NCBI GenBank assembly: GCA_937132085.1
Contig: CAKZNV010000229.1
Span: 1-34,762 of the forward strand
Source: an uncultured Rubritalea sp.
GTDB taxonomy: Bacteria; Verrucomicrobiota; Verrucomicrobiia; Verrucomicrobiales; Akkermansiaceae
Length of the DNA: 34,762 bases
Direction of reading: 5' to 3'
This document shows, one piece after another, positions 1 through 8,610 of the stretch (its first letter is position 1; each line of letters opens with the position of its first letter). The notes beneath the pieces were generated by a model. That model was not told the origin of the DNA. It did not search any database and saw only the letters and a list, made by a program, of their open reading frames with translations. The translations under genes were made by a program, and so were the position numbers.

Positions 1-4
1 CCAT

Positions 5-733
5 TTATGAGGCAACGGGAGCTATTCTCAGCATTACTAGATTTTTTTCGGTGTCCGCTTCAATGAGGCAACACGTTAGACGCTGTCTGTTGAGTTCTAC
101 ATTGTCACGAGCTAGGGAGATTTTAGTGAAGTGATCATCGCTGTAGTGAAGTTGAGTTCCATTTTGGTTTTCATCTATTGCTGTGATCTGTTTGTAGAGA
201 CGTCTGGATTCATCAAGTTTCTGTTGTAATGGTTCAAGCTGCTTTATAAGGATTAAGCGGACTTGTTCCATCTGGTGGTTCATATGCTTTCTTTGCTCGT
301 CTCTAAAAGTAGTGATGATGGCGTAGTTGTATTGCTCGGCTAATATCGGTGTAGATGCTGTAGTTGTGATCTGGTAGCTGTTGGTTTCCTTGTTAAATGT
401 AATGGATGTTGATTTATCAAGCTGGTTAGCAAGCTCCTTGGTGTCGATGTTAGAGAGTTCATCCAGCTTGTATTTAACGATAGCTTTACGGAGGTTGGGT
501 TTGCTGGAGATGCTTTTTATGATGTTGGGTGTTTTATTTTGGTCACTGGTTGGGGTGTTTTGCTCGGGATTAAAGCAATCAATCACTGAGGAGTCGGGTT
601 TGTTGTCCGAAGGTGTGAGTTGAATAGTTGTCGTGGCTTTGTGTTTGGGAGAGAAGACTCCTAGCCAGAATGAAGATGCTAAGATGAGGGAGGGAATTAA
701 GACGGCACAGATGGTGATTTTAGTTTTACTCAT
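5..733 (-). CDS. Wzz/GumC-like membrane-anchored protein
   Basis: Predicted inner-membrane protein of 242 aa. A short cytoplasmic N-terminus (MSKTK) precedes one hydrophobic segment at about residues 5-25, followed by a periplasmic-type region. Its middle part resembles the N-terminal Wzz/GumC domain of polysaccharide chain-length regulators: a 'SKPNLRKAIVKYKLDEL' stretch, then a 'TNSYQITTTASTPILAEQYN' stretch. A charged, probably coiled-coil segment follows (around MEQVRLILIKQLEPLQQKL). There is no tyrosine-kinase domain and no second C-terminal membrane segment, so it is shorter than full Wzz or GumC. The frame stays open to 832, but those extra 33 codons run into the repeat at 794-904, so I chose ATG 733. 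An ATG (positions 4-2, minus) abuts the stop as TAAATG, suggesting a translationally coupled gene off the left edge. The family assignment is by eye only. Confidence 0.6.
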   Translation of the reverse strand: MSKTKITICAVLIPSLILASSFWLGVFSPKHKATTTIQLTPSDNKPDSSVIDCFNPEQNTPTSDQNKTPNIIKSISSKPNLRKAIVKYKLDELSNIDTKELANQLDKSTSITFNKETNSYQITTTASTPILAEQYNYAIITTFRDEQRKHMNHQMEQVRLILIKQLEPLQQKLDESRRLYKQITAIDENQNGTQLHYSDDHFTKISLARDNVELNRQRLTCCLIEADTEKNLVMLRIAPVAS

Positions 734-793
734 GGCTATGTTAGATGAGACCTTATTGTTTGATATTTGTTCAAAGTTCTGCTGAGTTCGGCG

Positions 794-904
794 TTGCTCC
801 AGCATAAAGTTCACTTTCAGCGAACGATTCATTCTTGGTGGGTAATAGGGATGCGTCGCTTTGCTCCTTTCCCTATTCTGGTATAAATTTCACCGCTGGT
901 GAAA
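794..904. repeat. Triple-hairpin dispersed repeat, copy A
   Basis: Three successive hairpins. H1 has arms GTTC (809-812) and GAAC (822-825). H2 has arms AATAGGGA (844-851) and TCCCTATT (870-877) around an 18-nt loop. H3 has arms TTTCACC (888-894) and GGTGAAA (898-904) around GCT. H2 and H3 are joined by CTGGTATAAA. The same layout recurs at 29541-29650, where the H1 and H3 arms have different sequence but still pair. The element lies between the minus-strand gene ending at 5 and the plus-strand gene at 992. Confidence 0.75.
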
Positions 905-991
905 GGAGAGCGGTCTAGCTTGATTGTCGATAACGATGATCAGATGAGTAATTAGTGTTTACGTGGGATAGAACTCAGAGATAATGAGGCC

Positions 992-1306
992 ATGAGTTAT
1001 CAGGTTATTGCGACAGTTCTGTATATTTTACTGGGGATAATTGGGCTCTTTATGTCCCTTTTTTCAGTTATGTTGTTCGATGCTCCTGGATCTGAGAATA
1101 ATCCGTTCACTTGGCTTGCTGTGTTGGCTATTTGTAGCTTGCCAATTACCTGTCTAGTATCTCTGATTGGATCATGGCATTGTTATAGAATGGCGGATAT
1201 AAAGAAGTTGAATATTTTCTACTGCCTTCCTTTTATTTCGGTGATTTTGATAGTTGTGGCGTTTGTCGCTATCGAAATTCTCTATGATGGTAAGCTGAAT
1301 GGCTAG
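992..1306 (+). CDS. Small three-helix membrane protein, unknown function
   Basis: Not recognised. It is a 104-aa hydrophobic protein with three likely membrane helices at about residues 5-28, 40-61 and 75-95. A short loop carrying DAPGSENNP lies between the first two, and a charged loop (HCYRMADIKK) precedes the third. There is no signal-peptide cleavage site, metal motif or catalytic signature. No strong ribosome-binding site is visible; the leader reads GATAATGAGGCC before the ATG. It stands alone between a dispersed repeat and the phospho-sugar mutase, with no operon partner to suggest a role. Coding status rests on the sustained hydrophobic pattern and the clean start and stop. Confidence 0.55.
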   Translation: MSYQVIATVLYILLGIIGLFMSLFSVMLFDAPGSENNPFTWLAVLAICSLPITCLVSLIGSWHCYRMADIKKLNIFYCLPFISVILIVVAFVAIEILYDGKLNG

Positions 1307-1331
1307 TATTGAACTTTTACAGTTTGGTTAA

Positions 1332-1347
1332 ATTCTGCGGGATTCTG
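1332..1347. repeat. Phased ATTCTG pair
   Basis: ATTCTG occurs at 1332 and 1342, exactly 10 bp apart, in the 143-bp gap before the phospho-sugar mutase. The same phased hexamer recurs at 8836-8869 (four copies) and, inverted, at 27335-27350. The rest of the gap (1307-1449) shows no clear promoter. Confidence 0.45.
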
Positions 1348-1455
1348 GGAATTATGTTTAAAAAGGCATCCGTGTTAGGCTGGTTTTGCTTGAATAGTAA
1401 AATTGTCACAGCTTCGGATTGCCAAGGTTGGGTTTAATGTTTAGGAATAATGCGT

Positions 1456-3396
1456 ATGAACGATTTATCAAAAAACCTAGAGAATGCGGTGGCTAGCGGG
1501 GATCTGCTGGCGTCGTCACGTGAGAATATAATTAACCATCTTGCTGGATCGACGAATCCTGTGGCTGCGGCTGCTGTTGAGGAGTTGGTAAATAGTGCTG
1601 AGTGGGCTGAGCTTAATGACCGATTTTATAAGACCTTGGCCTTTGGAACTGGTGGTCTCCGTGGGAGAACTATTGGTAAAGTCGTGACTGCTGCTGAGCA
1701 GGGTGCGGGTGGACCGAATGATAGACCTGAGCATCCATGTGTGGGCTCAGCTACAATGAACTTTTATAATGTAGGACGTGCTATCCGTGGGATGGTGGCG
1801 TATGTGAAGAAGCATTTTGCTGCTGAAGGAATCGAGCGGAAGCCGATTTTCGCTTTTGCTCAAGATACCCGTCACTTCTCTGATGACTTCGCTGAGTTCT
1901 GTGCGAAGATTTGTAATGACCTAGGCTGTGATGCTTATCTTTTCGATGGGCCAAGAGCGACTCCTCAACTTTCGTTCCTCATCCGCGAGCTACGTCTCGA
2001 TGCTGGTGTGGTTCTAACAGCGTCACATAACCCAAGTCATGATAATGGCTTTAAAGCGTATTTCGATCTAGGATCACAGCTTATTGAGCCACACGCTACT
2101 GGTGTGATCAATGAGGTGGATGCGATTACTAGCGAGGCGTATGATGCGCTTGCTGAAAGCGAGCAGGGCAAGCTGACGATTGTTGGTGCTGACTCAGATA
2201 GAAGCTATATGGATAAGCTTAAAACTACTCTTCTACGTCCAGATCTTTTAGAAGGTGGAGGCACGAAGGTTGTGTTTGCAAACATTCACGGAACTGGTGG
2301 ACATGTATCAGTGCCAATGCTTAAGGAACTAGGCTTCGATGCGATCACTGTGCCTGAGCAAGATGTGCAGGATGGTAGATTCCCAACAGTGGCTTCACCG
2401 AATCCAGAAAACGCTGCGGCGCTTCAGATGGGTGTGGATCTAGCTGAGAAAGAGAATGCAGAGATCGTGATCGGAACTGATCCGGACTGTGACCGTATGG
2501 GTGCTGTGGTGCGTGATGAAGATGGCAAGATGCAGCTAATCACTGGTAACCAAATCGGTTCTCTCATGGCATGGTATCGTGTGAAGACAATGTTTGATAT
2601 CGGTGTGCTGAATGATTCTAACAGAGGTCATGCGGTGTTGATTAAAACATTCGTGACTTCTCCACTACAGAACCGTATCGCTGAGAAGGCGGGGATCAAT
2701 GTGGTGGACACACTAACAGGATTTAAATACATCGCAGAGAAGCTCCAGAAGTATGAAGAGGGGATCCCTGCTGACAAGATCGATGGAGACTACAGAGATC
2801 TATCTGAAGAGCAGAGCAGAGCGCTCCGCCTAGAATATTCTAGATTCTTCGTGTTCGGTGGTGAGGAGAGCTACGGCTACCTTGGTGCTGACTTCGTAAG
2901 AGATAAGGATGGCAACATGGCTACTGTAATGTTCGCAGAGATCGCAGCATATGCGAAGAGTGTGGGCAAGAGTGTGGCTGGTCTGTTAGATGATGTTTAC
3001 CGTGAGTTTGGTTATCACCTAGAGGTAAATAAGAGTGTGGTGATGGAGGGTGCTGAAGGTGCTGCTCAGATCGCTAGCTTGAATCAATCCTACAGCACGA
3101 ATCCACCGACTGAGTTTGCAGGTGTGAAAGTGGTAAATGTGAGAGATTTCTCTACTGAGACATATGAAGATGCAGAAGGCGATGCTATTCCTAATGCGGG
3201 AATGCTCATCGTAGATATGGCTGATGGTAATTCATTCGCTGTTCGTCCATCTGGAACAGAGCCTAAGATCAAGTATTACCTCTTCGGTAATGATGCTCCT
3301 AGCGACGATCTAGAAGCAAGTAAGTCACAGGTGGCAGCTGGTCTAGATGAACTCTGGGGAGCGATCGAGGCTGATATGAATGAGCGCATGGCTTAG
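1456..3396 (+). CDS. Phospho-sugar mutase (phosphoglucomutase/phosphomannomutase family)
   Basis: Alpha-D-phosphohexomutase that interconverts sugar 1- and 6-phosphates through a phosphoserine intermediate, in the cytosol. All four hallmark loops are visible in order. The catalytic loop is TASHNPSHDNGFKAYF (Ser about residue 190). The Mg2+ loop is GTDPDCDRMG. The sugar-recognition loop is GGEESYGYL. The C-terminal phosphate-binding loop is RPSGTEPKIKYYL. At 646 aa it is the long form (PgcA/PGM2-like) rather than the roughly 450-aa form, and substrate preference cannot be read from sequence. An ATG lies at 1450, but AGGA at 1443-1446 is spaced better for the ATG at 1456. The gene is monocistronic and closed by a perfect hairpin terminator. 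Confidence 0.93.
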   Translation: MNDLSKNLENAVASGDLLASSRENIINHLAGSTNPVAAAAVEELVNSAEWAELNDRFYKTLAFGTGGLRGRTIGKVVTAAEQGAGGPNDRPEHPCVGSATMNFYNVGRAIRGMVAYVKKHFAAEGIERKPIFAFAQDTRHFSDDFAEFCAKICNDLGCDAYLFDGPRATPQLSFLIRELRLDAGVVLTASHNPSHDNGFKAYFDLGSQLIEPHATGVINEVDAITSEAYDALAESEQGKLTIVGADSDRSYMDKLKTTLLRPDLLEGGGTKVVFANIHGTGGHVSVPMLKELGFDAITVPEQDVQDGRFPTVASPNPENAAALQMGVDLAEKENAEIVIGTDPDCDRMGAVVRDEDGKMQLITGNQIGSLMAWYRVKTMFDIGVLNDSNRGHAVLIKTFVTSPLQNRIAEKAGINVVDTLTGFKYIAEKLQKYEEGIPADKIDGDYRDLSEEQSRALRLEYSRFFVFGGEESYGYLGADFVRDKDGNMATVMFAEIAAYAKSVGKSVAGLLDDVYREFGYHLEVNKSVVMEGAEGAAQIASLNQSYSTNPPTEFAGVKVVNVRDFSTETYEDAEGDAIPNAGMLIVDMADGNSFAVRPSGTEPKIKYYLFGNDAPSDDLEASKSQVAAGLDELWGAIEADMNERMA

Positions 3397-3443
3397 TCAT
3401 TAGTTGATCACAAACGACTGGGGTTGACTCAGTAAAATTTATC

Positions 3444-3473
3444 AGAGCTCAGGAATATTCCTGAGCTCTTTTT
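3444..3473 (+). terminator. Rho-independent terminator of the phospho-sugar mutase
   Basis: A perfect 26-nt palindrome, from AGAGCTCAGGAAT to its complement ATTCCTGAGCTCT (3444-3469), runs straight into a T tract ending at 3473. It starts 48 nt after the mutase stop codon. The rest of the gap to 3664 is AT-rich. Confidence 0.95.
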
Positions 3474-3555
3474 ATGTTGGGCTGGTCGATTATTATAAAA
3501 ATACTGTTTTATATGGAGTGAATTGGATTTTTTTCTTAGAGTCTCTAGTCAGGCT

Positions 3556-3576
3556 ATTTTAAATAATAATTAAAAT
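3556..3576. promoter_or_regulatory. AT-rich inverted repeat upstream of the ThuA/PVC gene
   Basis: Arms ATTTTAA (3556-3562) and TTAAAAT (3570-3576) flank a 7-nt spacer, about 90 bp before the ATG at 3665. It could be an operator or simply AT-rich promoter DNA. I could not place convincing -35 and -10 boxes. Confidence 0.25.
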
Positions 3577-3664
3577 AAATGTCAGAAATTACGATGTATG
3601 GAAATGACGTGTATAGGAGTCCATCTTCTAGAATGATAATTAATGTAAAAACCGAAATTTACTC

Positions 3665-6600
3665 ATGATGAAAAAATTACTAATAATGCTGACAGTGTCG
3701 GCCTCGATACTCCTGAATGTGGGAGTTTCAAATGCGAAGACTGAATCAGGAAAAACGAAGGTAGTTTTCCTCGCTGGATCTCGTAGCCACAGCAATGGAG
3801 AACACGAATTTTATGCAGGGAGTATGCTGCTGGCAGATGCTTTAAATAAGAGTGATCTTAACATAGAGGCTACAGTGGTGAAGAATGGCTGGCCTAAGGA
3901 TGAGAGTGTTTTTGACGGTGCTGATGCATGTATCGTGTATGCGGACGCTGGTGGGCGATTTGGTAAGAAGTATGCTTCTCTCGATAAGTTAGTAGCTGAA
4001 GGGATGGGCATTATGTTCATGCATTATGGTGTGCATCCTAGTAAGGCGGTGGGCGAAAAATACTTTAAGAAGTGGATTGCGGGTTACATGGAGACTGGGT
4101 TCTCAGTGAATCCTCATTGGATTGCAGATGTAGCGGCGAACAAAGAGCATCCTGTTTCTAACGGAATGCCAGATGAGTTTACTGCTTATGATGAATTTTA
4201 CTACAACATGCGCTTCCCAACTAAGGAAGAGTGCGACTGCTGTGGACCAGCGGCAACGGCGATTCCTACTGAAAAAAATGTGATCAAATACATTAATCTA
4301 TGGAACAAATATGGTGAAGATGGTCTCGGTAAAAAGCAGACTTTGATGTGGTATAAAGATACTCCTACGGCAGAAGGTGGCCGTGGAATGGGATTCACAG
4401 GTGGTCATTATCACCGTAATTGGGCTGTTGATGGATTTAGAAAGCTCGTGTTGAATGCTATCGTTTGGACAGCACGTGTTGAAGTCCCTAAAGATGGAGT
4501 AAAGTCTACGACTGTTACGAAAGCTATGCTTAACGCTAATCTCGATGCTCCAAATCCGAACAAGCCATTAGAGCTTCCTACAGATGCGATTTATAAGCAG
4601 AAGCCAATGAAGCTACCTGAACTTAAACAGGCTAAAGCGGCTCAAGTTAAGAAAGTTTCTAAAGTGGCTGTAAAGGTGGAGAGTAACGATAAACCTCGTA
4701 ACCTTGCAGTAACTAGAGCTATCAAGGCGACTGATAAAGATAGGACTGCAAAAATAAAAGCAGGAGTCGAGGGGCTAAATATCATTTCACTTCAAGTAGA
4801 TGCTTTAGGTGCTAACAATAGTGACTGGGCAAACTGGACACAAATGCAGTTTGCTGATGCAAAAGGCAAGGTGACAGCAGTGGATGAATCATTCATTAAA
4901 TCAAGCTCACAAACGTGGGGTGATCTAGGAGTCAATAAGAATACAGGTGGTGGTCAACTCATGATGAATGGTGCTAAAGTGGCGAAAGGTTTTGGCACAC
5001 ATGCTGCATCAAATATTCAAATCAGTGTTCCTAAAGGAGCTGTTAGTTTTTCAGCAGTAGTGGGAATCGATGATGGTGGTGCTTTGCGTGATGGCAAGAC
5101 AACTGAGTCGAATTTACGTTTTCTCATCGTTAATGACGGTGGATCTTGGGCACCTTCGGAAGCGGCTAAGAATATTGCTTTGGAGTATTTCCAATTACCT
5201 AAAGACAGCAACCTAGAGATCACCCGCTGGGCAGAATCTCCTATGCTCTTTAACCCTACTAATATGGATATTGATCATAAAGGACGTGTCTGGGTAGCAG
5301 AAGGTGTGAACTACAGACGTAAAGGTGGTCGTAGACCTGAGGGAGACAGAATCATGGTTCTTCAAGATACGACTGGTGATGGCAAAGCAGATAAGTCACA
5401 TGTATTCGTGCAAGAAAAAGAGCTAGCTTGTCCACTCGGTGTGGCTGTATTCGGAAATAAAGTGATTGTTCCTGCACCTCCTCATCTCATCGTTTATACT
5501 GATGTGAACCGTGATCTGAAGTTTGATCCAGCAGTGGATAAAAAGGAAATTCTACTCACAGGCTTCAATGCTAAGCAGCACGACCATTCACTCCACTCAG
5601 TGACAGCTGGGCCGGATGGTAAGTGGTATTTCAACAACGGAAACTGTGGTGCAATCTTCAAGGATAGATCCGGAAAGACTTTTAACATGAATGGAGTTTA
5701 CCGCGGTGGTGGTGGCACATTCTTTACAGACAACAATAAGCTCAAAGGTAAAGCTAGTGATGACGGTTATGTCTGGACTAGTGGCTTCGGTGTTAGAATT
5801 AACCCAGATGGGACAGAGGCAGAAATCTTTGGTCACGGATACAGAAACTCTTATGAGCAGTCAGTAAACTCACTCGGTGAGGTATTCCAAAATGATAATG
5901 ATGATACTGGAAGCTGCCGTAACTCATACGTGCTAGAATATGGCTGTGCTGGATTTTTTTCTAGGGATGGACAACGTCAGTGGCAGACCGAGAGAAGACC
6001 AGGGCAAGACATTCCTACAGCTCACTGGAGACAGGATGACCCAGGGACATTCGACTCAGGTGACGTTTATGGAGCTGGTTCTCCTACTGGTAATGTGTTC
6101 TACGAAAATGGAGCGCTCGGTAAAGAATGGGAAGGCACTTACATCGCTTCTGAAGCAGCTAGAAATACTCTCTTTGGTTACAAGCCGAAGCCAGTAGGTG
6201 CAGCATATCAGATGGATAGATTTAACTTCCTCACATCGAACCCAAGCGAGCAATTCGTAGGTGGTGATTTTTATAAGAAGCTAGGAAAGCTAGATGATGC
6301 AGCTAACGATGGAGTTCTATTCCGTCCGTCAGATGTGTGTGTCGGTCCTGATGGTGCGATCTATGTAGCTGACTGGTATGACGGCAGAGTCGGAGGTCAT
6401 GCTACGATTGATACAAGCTGTTCAGGTGCGATTTATAGAATAGCTCCTAAAGGCTTCATATCAAAAGTTCCAGCGATGGATTTAGAGACGATCAAAGGTC
6501 AGATCACAGCGCTTTCTTCACCAGCAGTGAATGTGAGGCATCTAGGATTTACTAGACTCAGAGACAACAAAGAAAAGTCACTCGATGCAGTGGTAGCTCT

Positions 6601-7774
6601 GTTAGATCACCCTAACAAGTATGTAGCAGCACGTGCGATATGGTTGCTTCCTTATCTTGGTGAAAAAGGTGTGGCTAAAGCTGTAGCTCTACTGGATGAC
6701 GAGAATGCTGAGCGTAGAATGGTCGCACTCAGAGCACTGCGCAGAGCGAAGGTGAACATTCTTCCTTATGCTAAGAAATTAGCTAGTGATCCTAGCCCCG
6801 CGGTTCGCCGTGACGTAGCACTTTCGCTTCGCCACTACACGGCAGCTGAGACTGCTGACGTCTTCGTAGAGCTAGCTAAAGGCTACGATGGTAACGATAA
6901 AAACTATGTCGAATCAATCGGTTTAGGTGCTACTAATAAAGAAGATGCAATCTGGCAAGCGATCAAGGCGTCACAGCCTGATAGCGCTCCAGAAGCTTGG
7001 ACTGATACATTCGCTAAGATCACATGGAGACTATGGCCAGTAGCGGCTGTGGATGATCTTAAAGTGAGAGCGCTTAGCCCGAAACTAACTGGAGCGCAGA
7101 AGGAATTTGCTGTAGAATCAATTGCATTTATCAATGATAAGAAAGCGGCTGAGGCAATGTTAGAAATAGCAGCTTCTAAGTCAGTGGCTAAAGCTAAGGC
7201 ATCCTACTGGCTTCTTAAGCGAGGCACTGGTGAGTGGAGTAACTTTGGGATCAAAGATGAGCTAAAGAAGCGTGGAATCTATGACCCAAGTAAGATCGTG
7301 GTGACTCAGATTACTGTGGCTGAAGCTCCTAAGGAAACTAAATTGCCTGCATTAGAGAAAATTCTCGCTATGAAAGGTGATGCCGAGCGTGGCAAGGCTG
7401 CTATCATGCGCTGTGCGATGTGTCACAACATCAACGGAGTCGGTCCAGACTATGGTCCATCACTCAAGGGATGGGGGACGCTACAAGCTAAAGAAGCGAT
7501 CGTGAAAAGTATTCTTCAGCCTTCCTTTGATATAGCTCATGGCTACAAGGGGACAGAAGTGATCACGAAAGATGGTAAGGTTGTCCACGGTCTAGCAGTT
7601 CCTGGAGATCCTCTGATCATCACCTCTACTGGTGGAGTTACTCAGATGATTCCTAGGAGCATAATTAAGTCAAAGAAGTTCATGAAGCGTTCACTCATGC
7701 TTGCGCCTGAACAATTAGGGCTCAGTGCTCAAGATATTGCTGACATTACTGCTTATATGCAGCAGTGGAAGTAG
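3665..7774 (+). CDS. Secreted ThuA-NPCBM-PVC dehydrogenase-HEAT-cytochrome c fusion protein
   Basis: Very large exported protein (1,369 aa), probably for oxidising or binding carbohydrate in the periplasm. The signal peptide ends near residue 25 (ISNAK-like site after LLNVGVS). Domains in order: ThuA-like glutamine-amidotransferase fold, about 28-275 (AGSRSHSNGEHEFYAG; HYGVHPS); a Lys/Pro-rich linker; an NPCBM-like carbohydrate-binding module, about 370-510 (GFGTHAASNI, VGIDDGG); a PVC-type membrane-bound-dehydrogenase beta-propeller, about 512-930 (NPTNMDIDHKGRVWVAEG, GPDGAIYVADWYDGRVGGH); HEAT-like helices, about 940-1210; and a C-terminal cytochrome c with C1250-A-M-C1253-H1254 binding haem. 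Each module is known from Planctomycetota and Verrucomicrobiota; joining all of them in one chain is less common. Two ATGs sit at the start (3665 and 3668) and no Shine-Dalgarno is visible. Substrate is unknown. Confidence 0.88.
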   Translation: MMKKLLIMLTVSASILLNVGVSNAKTESGKTKVVFLAGSRSHSNGEHEFYAGSMLLADALNKSDLNIEATVVKNGWPKDESVFDGADACIVYADAGGRFGKKYASLDKLVAEGMGIMFMHYGVHPSKAVGEKYFKKWIAGYMETGFSVNPHWIADVAANKEHPVSNGMPDEFTAYDEFYYNMRFPTKEECDCCGPAATAIPTEKNVIKYINLWNKYGEDGLGKKQTLMWYKDTPTAEGGRGMGFTGGHYHRNWAVDGFRKLVLNAIVWTARVEVPKDGVKSTTVTKAMLNANLDAPNPNKPLELPTDAIYKQKPMKLPELKQAKAAQVKKVSKVAVKVESNDKPRNLAVTRAIKATDKDRTAKIKAGVEGLNIISLQVDALGANNSDWANWTQMQFADAKGKVTAVDESFIKSSSQTWGDLGVNKNTGGGQLMMNGAKVAKGFGTHAASNIQISVPKGAVSFSAVVGIDDGGALRDGKTTESNLRFLIVNDGGSWAPSEAAKNIALEYFQLPKDSNLEITRWAESPMLFNPTNMDIDHKGRVWVAEGVNYRRKGGRRPEGDRIMVLQDTTGDGKADKSHVFVQEKELACPLGVAVFGNKVIVPAPPHLIVYTDVNRDLKFDPAVDKKEILLTGFNAKQHDHSLHSVTAGPDGKWYFNNGNCGAIFKDRSGKTFNMNGVYRGGGGTFFTDNNKLKGKASDDGYVWTSGFGVRINPDGTEAEIFGHGYRNSYEQSVNSLGEVFQNDNDDTGSCRNSYVLEYGCAGFFSRDGQRQWQTERRPGQDIPTAHWRQDDPGTFDSGDVYGAGSPTGNVFYENGALGKEWEGTYIASEAARNTLFGYKPKPVGAAYQMDRFNFLTSNPSEQFVGGDFYKKLGKLDDAANDGVLFRPSDVCVGPDGAIYVADWYDGRVGGHATIDTSCSGAIYRIAPKGFISKVPAMDLETIKGQITALSSPAVNVRHLGFTRLRDNKEKSLDAVVALLDHPNKYVAARAIWLLPYLGEKGVAKAVALLDDENAERRMVALRALRRAKVNILPYAKKLASDPSPAVRRDVALSLRHYTAAETADVFVELAKGYDGNDKNYVESIGLGATNKEDAIWQAIKASQPDSAPEAWTDTFAKITWRLWPVAAVDDLKVRALSPKLTGAQKEFAVESIAFINDKKAAEAMLEIAASKSVAKAKASYWLLKRGTGEWSNFGIKDELKKRGIYDPSKIVVTQITVAEAPKETKLPALEKILAMKGDAERGKAAIMRCAMCHNINGVGPDYGPSLKGWGTLQAKEAIVKSILQPSFDIAHGYKGTEVITKDGKVVHGLAVPGDPLIITSTGGVTQMIPRSIIKSKKFMKRSLMLAPEQLGLSAQDIADITAYMQQWK

Positions 7775-7793
7775 TTAATAAGCACTAATTCTT

Positions 7794-7830
7794 AAGCATA
7801 ATCCAAATATAGTTTGGGTTGTGCTTTTTT
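7794..7830 (+). terminator. Rho-independent terminator of the ThuA/PVC gene
   Basis: A 14-bp uninterrupted stem with two G-T wobbles: AAGCATAATCCAAA (7794-7807) pairs with TTTGGGTTGTGCTT (7813-7826) across a TATAG loop, followed by T through 7830. It covers the GTG at 7821, which would otherwise be an upstream start for the next gene, and so argues for the ATG at 7848. Confidence 0.88.
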
Positions 7831-7847
7831 GTGCTAATTTGAATTAT

Positions 7848-8597
7848 ATGAAATTTTTACTACCTATTCTCGGTCTTCTGAGCGCTCTGTCTATCAACGC
7901 TAAGGAACTCACAGTCGTGTCTTATAATATAAAGCATGGTGTAAATATGAAAGGTCAGCTGAAGCTGGATGATACGGCCTCAGCGCTCTCTAAGCTAATG
8001 CCTGATGTTATCGCTCTGCAAGAAGTGGATAATGAGACGACCAGAGCGAACAAAGTAGCTCAGACGAAGTATCTTGCGGATAAGCTGGGGATGCATCATG
8101 TGTTCGGTAAGGCGATCGATCTCCAAGGTGGGGGCTATGGAATGGCTATATTGACTAAATTTCCTATCCTAGAGCAGAAGGTGCATAGACTGCCTTCAGT
8201 GGGGGAGAAGAGAGTTGCTTTAGAAGTGGTAGTGGAGCCTGTCAAAGGTAAGAAGATGTCATTCGTTTGCATCCATTTTGACTACGCCTCGGAGAAGACT
8301 CGTCAGCCTCAAATTAAGACTCTGTTAGAAGCTTTGAAATCAGTGAAGCATCCAGTGGTTCTCTTCGGTGATTTCAATGCCACACCAGAAAGCCCATCGA
8401 TCGCTTTATTTAAGAAGGATTGGTATAATGTGCCTAAAGAAGGTCCATCTCTGACTTACCCAGCTGATGAGCCTAAAAGTGAAATCGACTTCTTTATGCT
8501 TCGTGGTTTGAAGACAAAAGGTCTTAAGTGCACAGTCATTGGAGACAAAAACACCTCAGATCATAGACCGCTTCTTTTGAAGTTTAAAATCAACTAG
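7848..8597 (+). CDS. Secreted endonuclease/exonuclease/phosphatase-family protein
   Basis: Exported EEP-fold metal-dependent phosphodiesterase or phosphatase, 249 aa. An N-terminal signal peptide (MKFLLPILGLLSALSINA, cleavage near residue 18) is followed by the family motifs in order: SYNIKHG (Asn, metal/phosphate), ALQEVD (catalytic Glu), GDFNATPES (Asp and Asn), EIDFFML, and C-terminal SDHRPLL (Asp-His pair). The family covers DNase I-like nucleases, sphingomyelinases and inositol phosphatases, and the sequence alone does not identify the substrate. The frame is open from a GTG at 7821, but that codon lies inside a terminator hairpin and would put extra residues before the signal peptide. 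No Shine-Dalgarno precedes the ATG. The gene is probably transcribed alone. Confidence 0.85.
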   Translation: MKFLLPILGLLSALSINAKELTVVSYNIKHGVNMKGQLKLDDTASALSKLMPDVIALQEVDNETTRANKVAQTKYLADKLGMHHVFGKAIDLQGGGYGMAILTKFPILEQKVHRLPSVGEKRVALEVVVEPVKGKKMSFVCIHFDYASEKTRQPQIKTLLEALKSVKHPVVLFGDFNATPESPSIALFKKDWYNVPKEGPSLTYPADEPKSEIDFFMLRGLKTKGLKCTVIGDKNTSDHRPLLLKFKIN

Positions 8598-8610
8598 GTG
8601 CTATGCTGCG

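Noticed and set aside
381-623. Plus-strand frame opposite the Wzz-like gene
   Set aside because: It lies wholly within the antisense of a better-supported gene, and its translation has no domain or start signal.
7821-7847. GTG start giving a longer EEP-family protein
   Set aside because: The GTG sits inside the stem of the preceding gene's terminator, and the extension would precede the signal peptide; ATG 7848 fits better.
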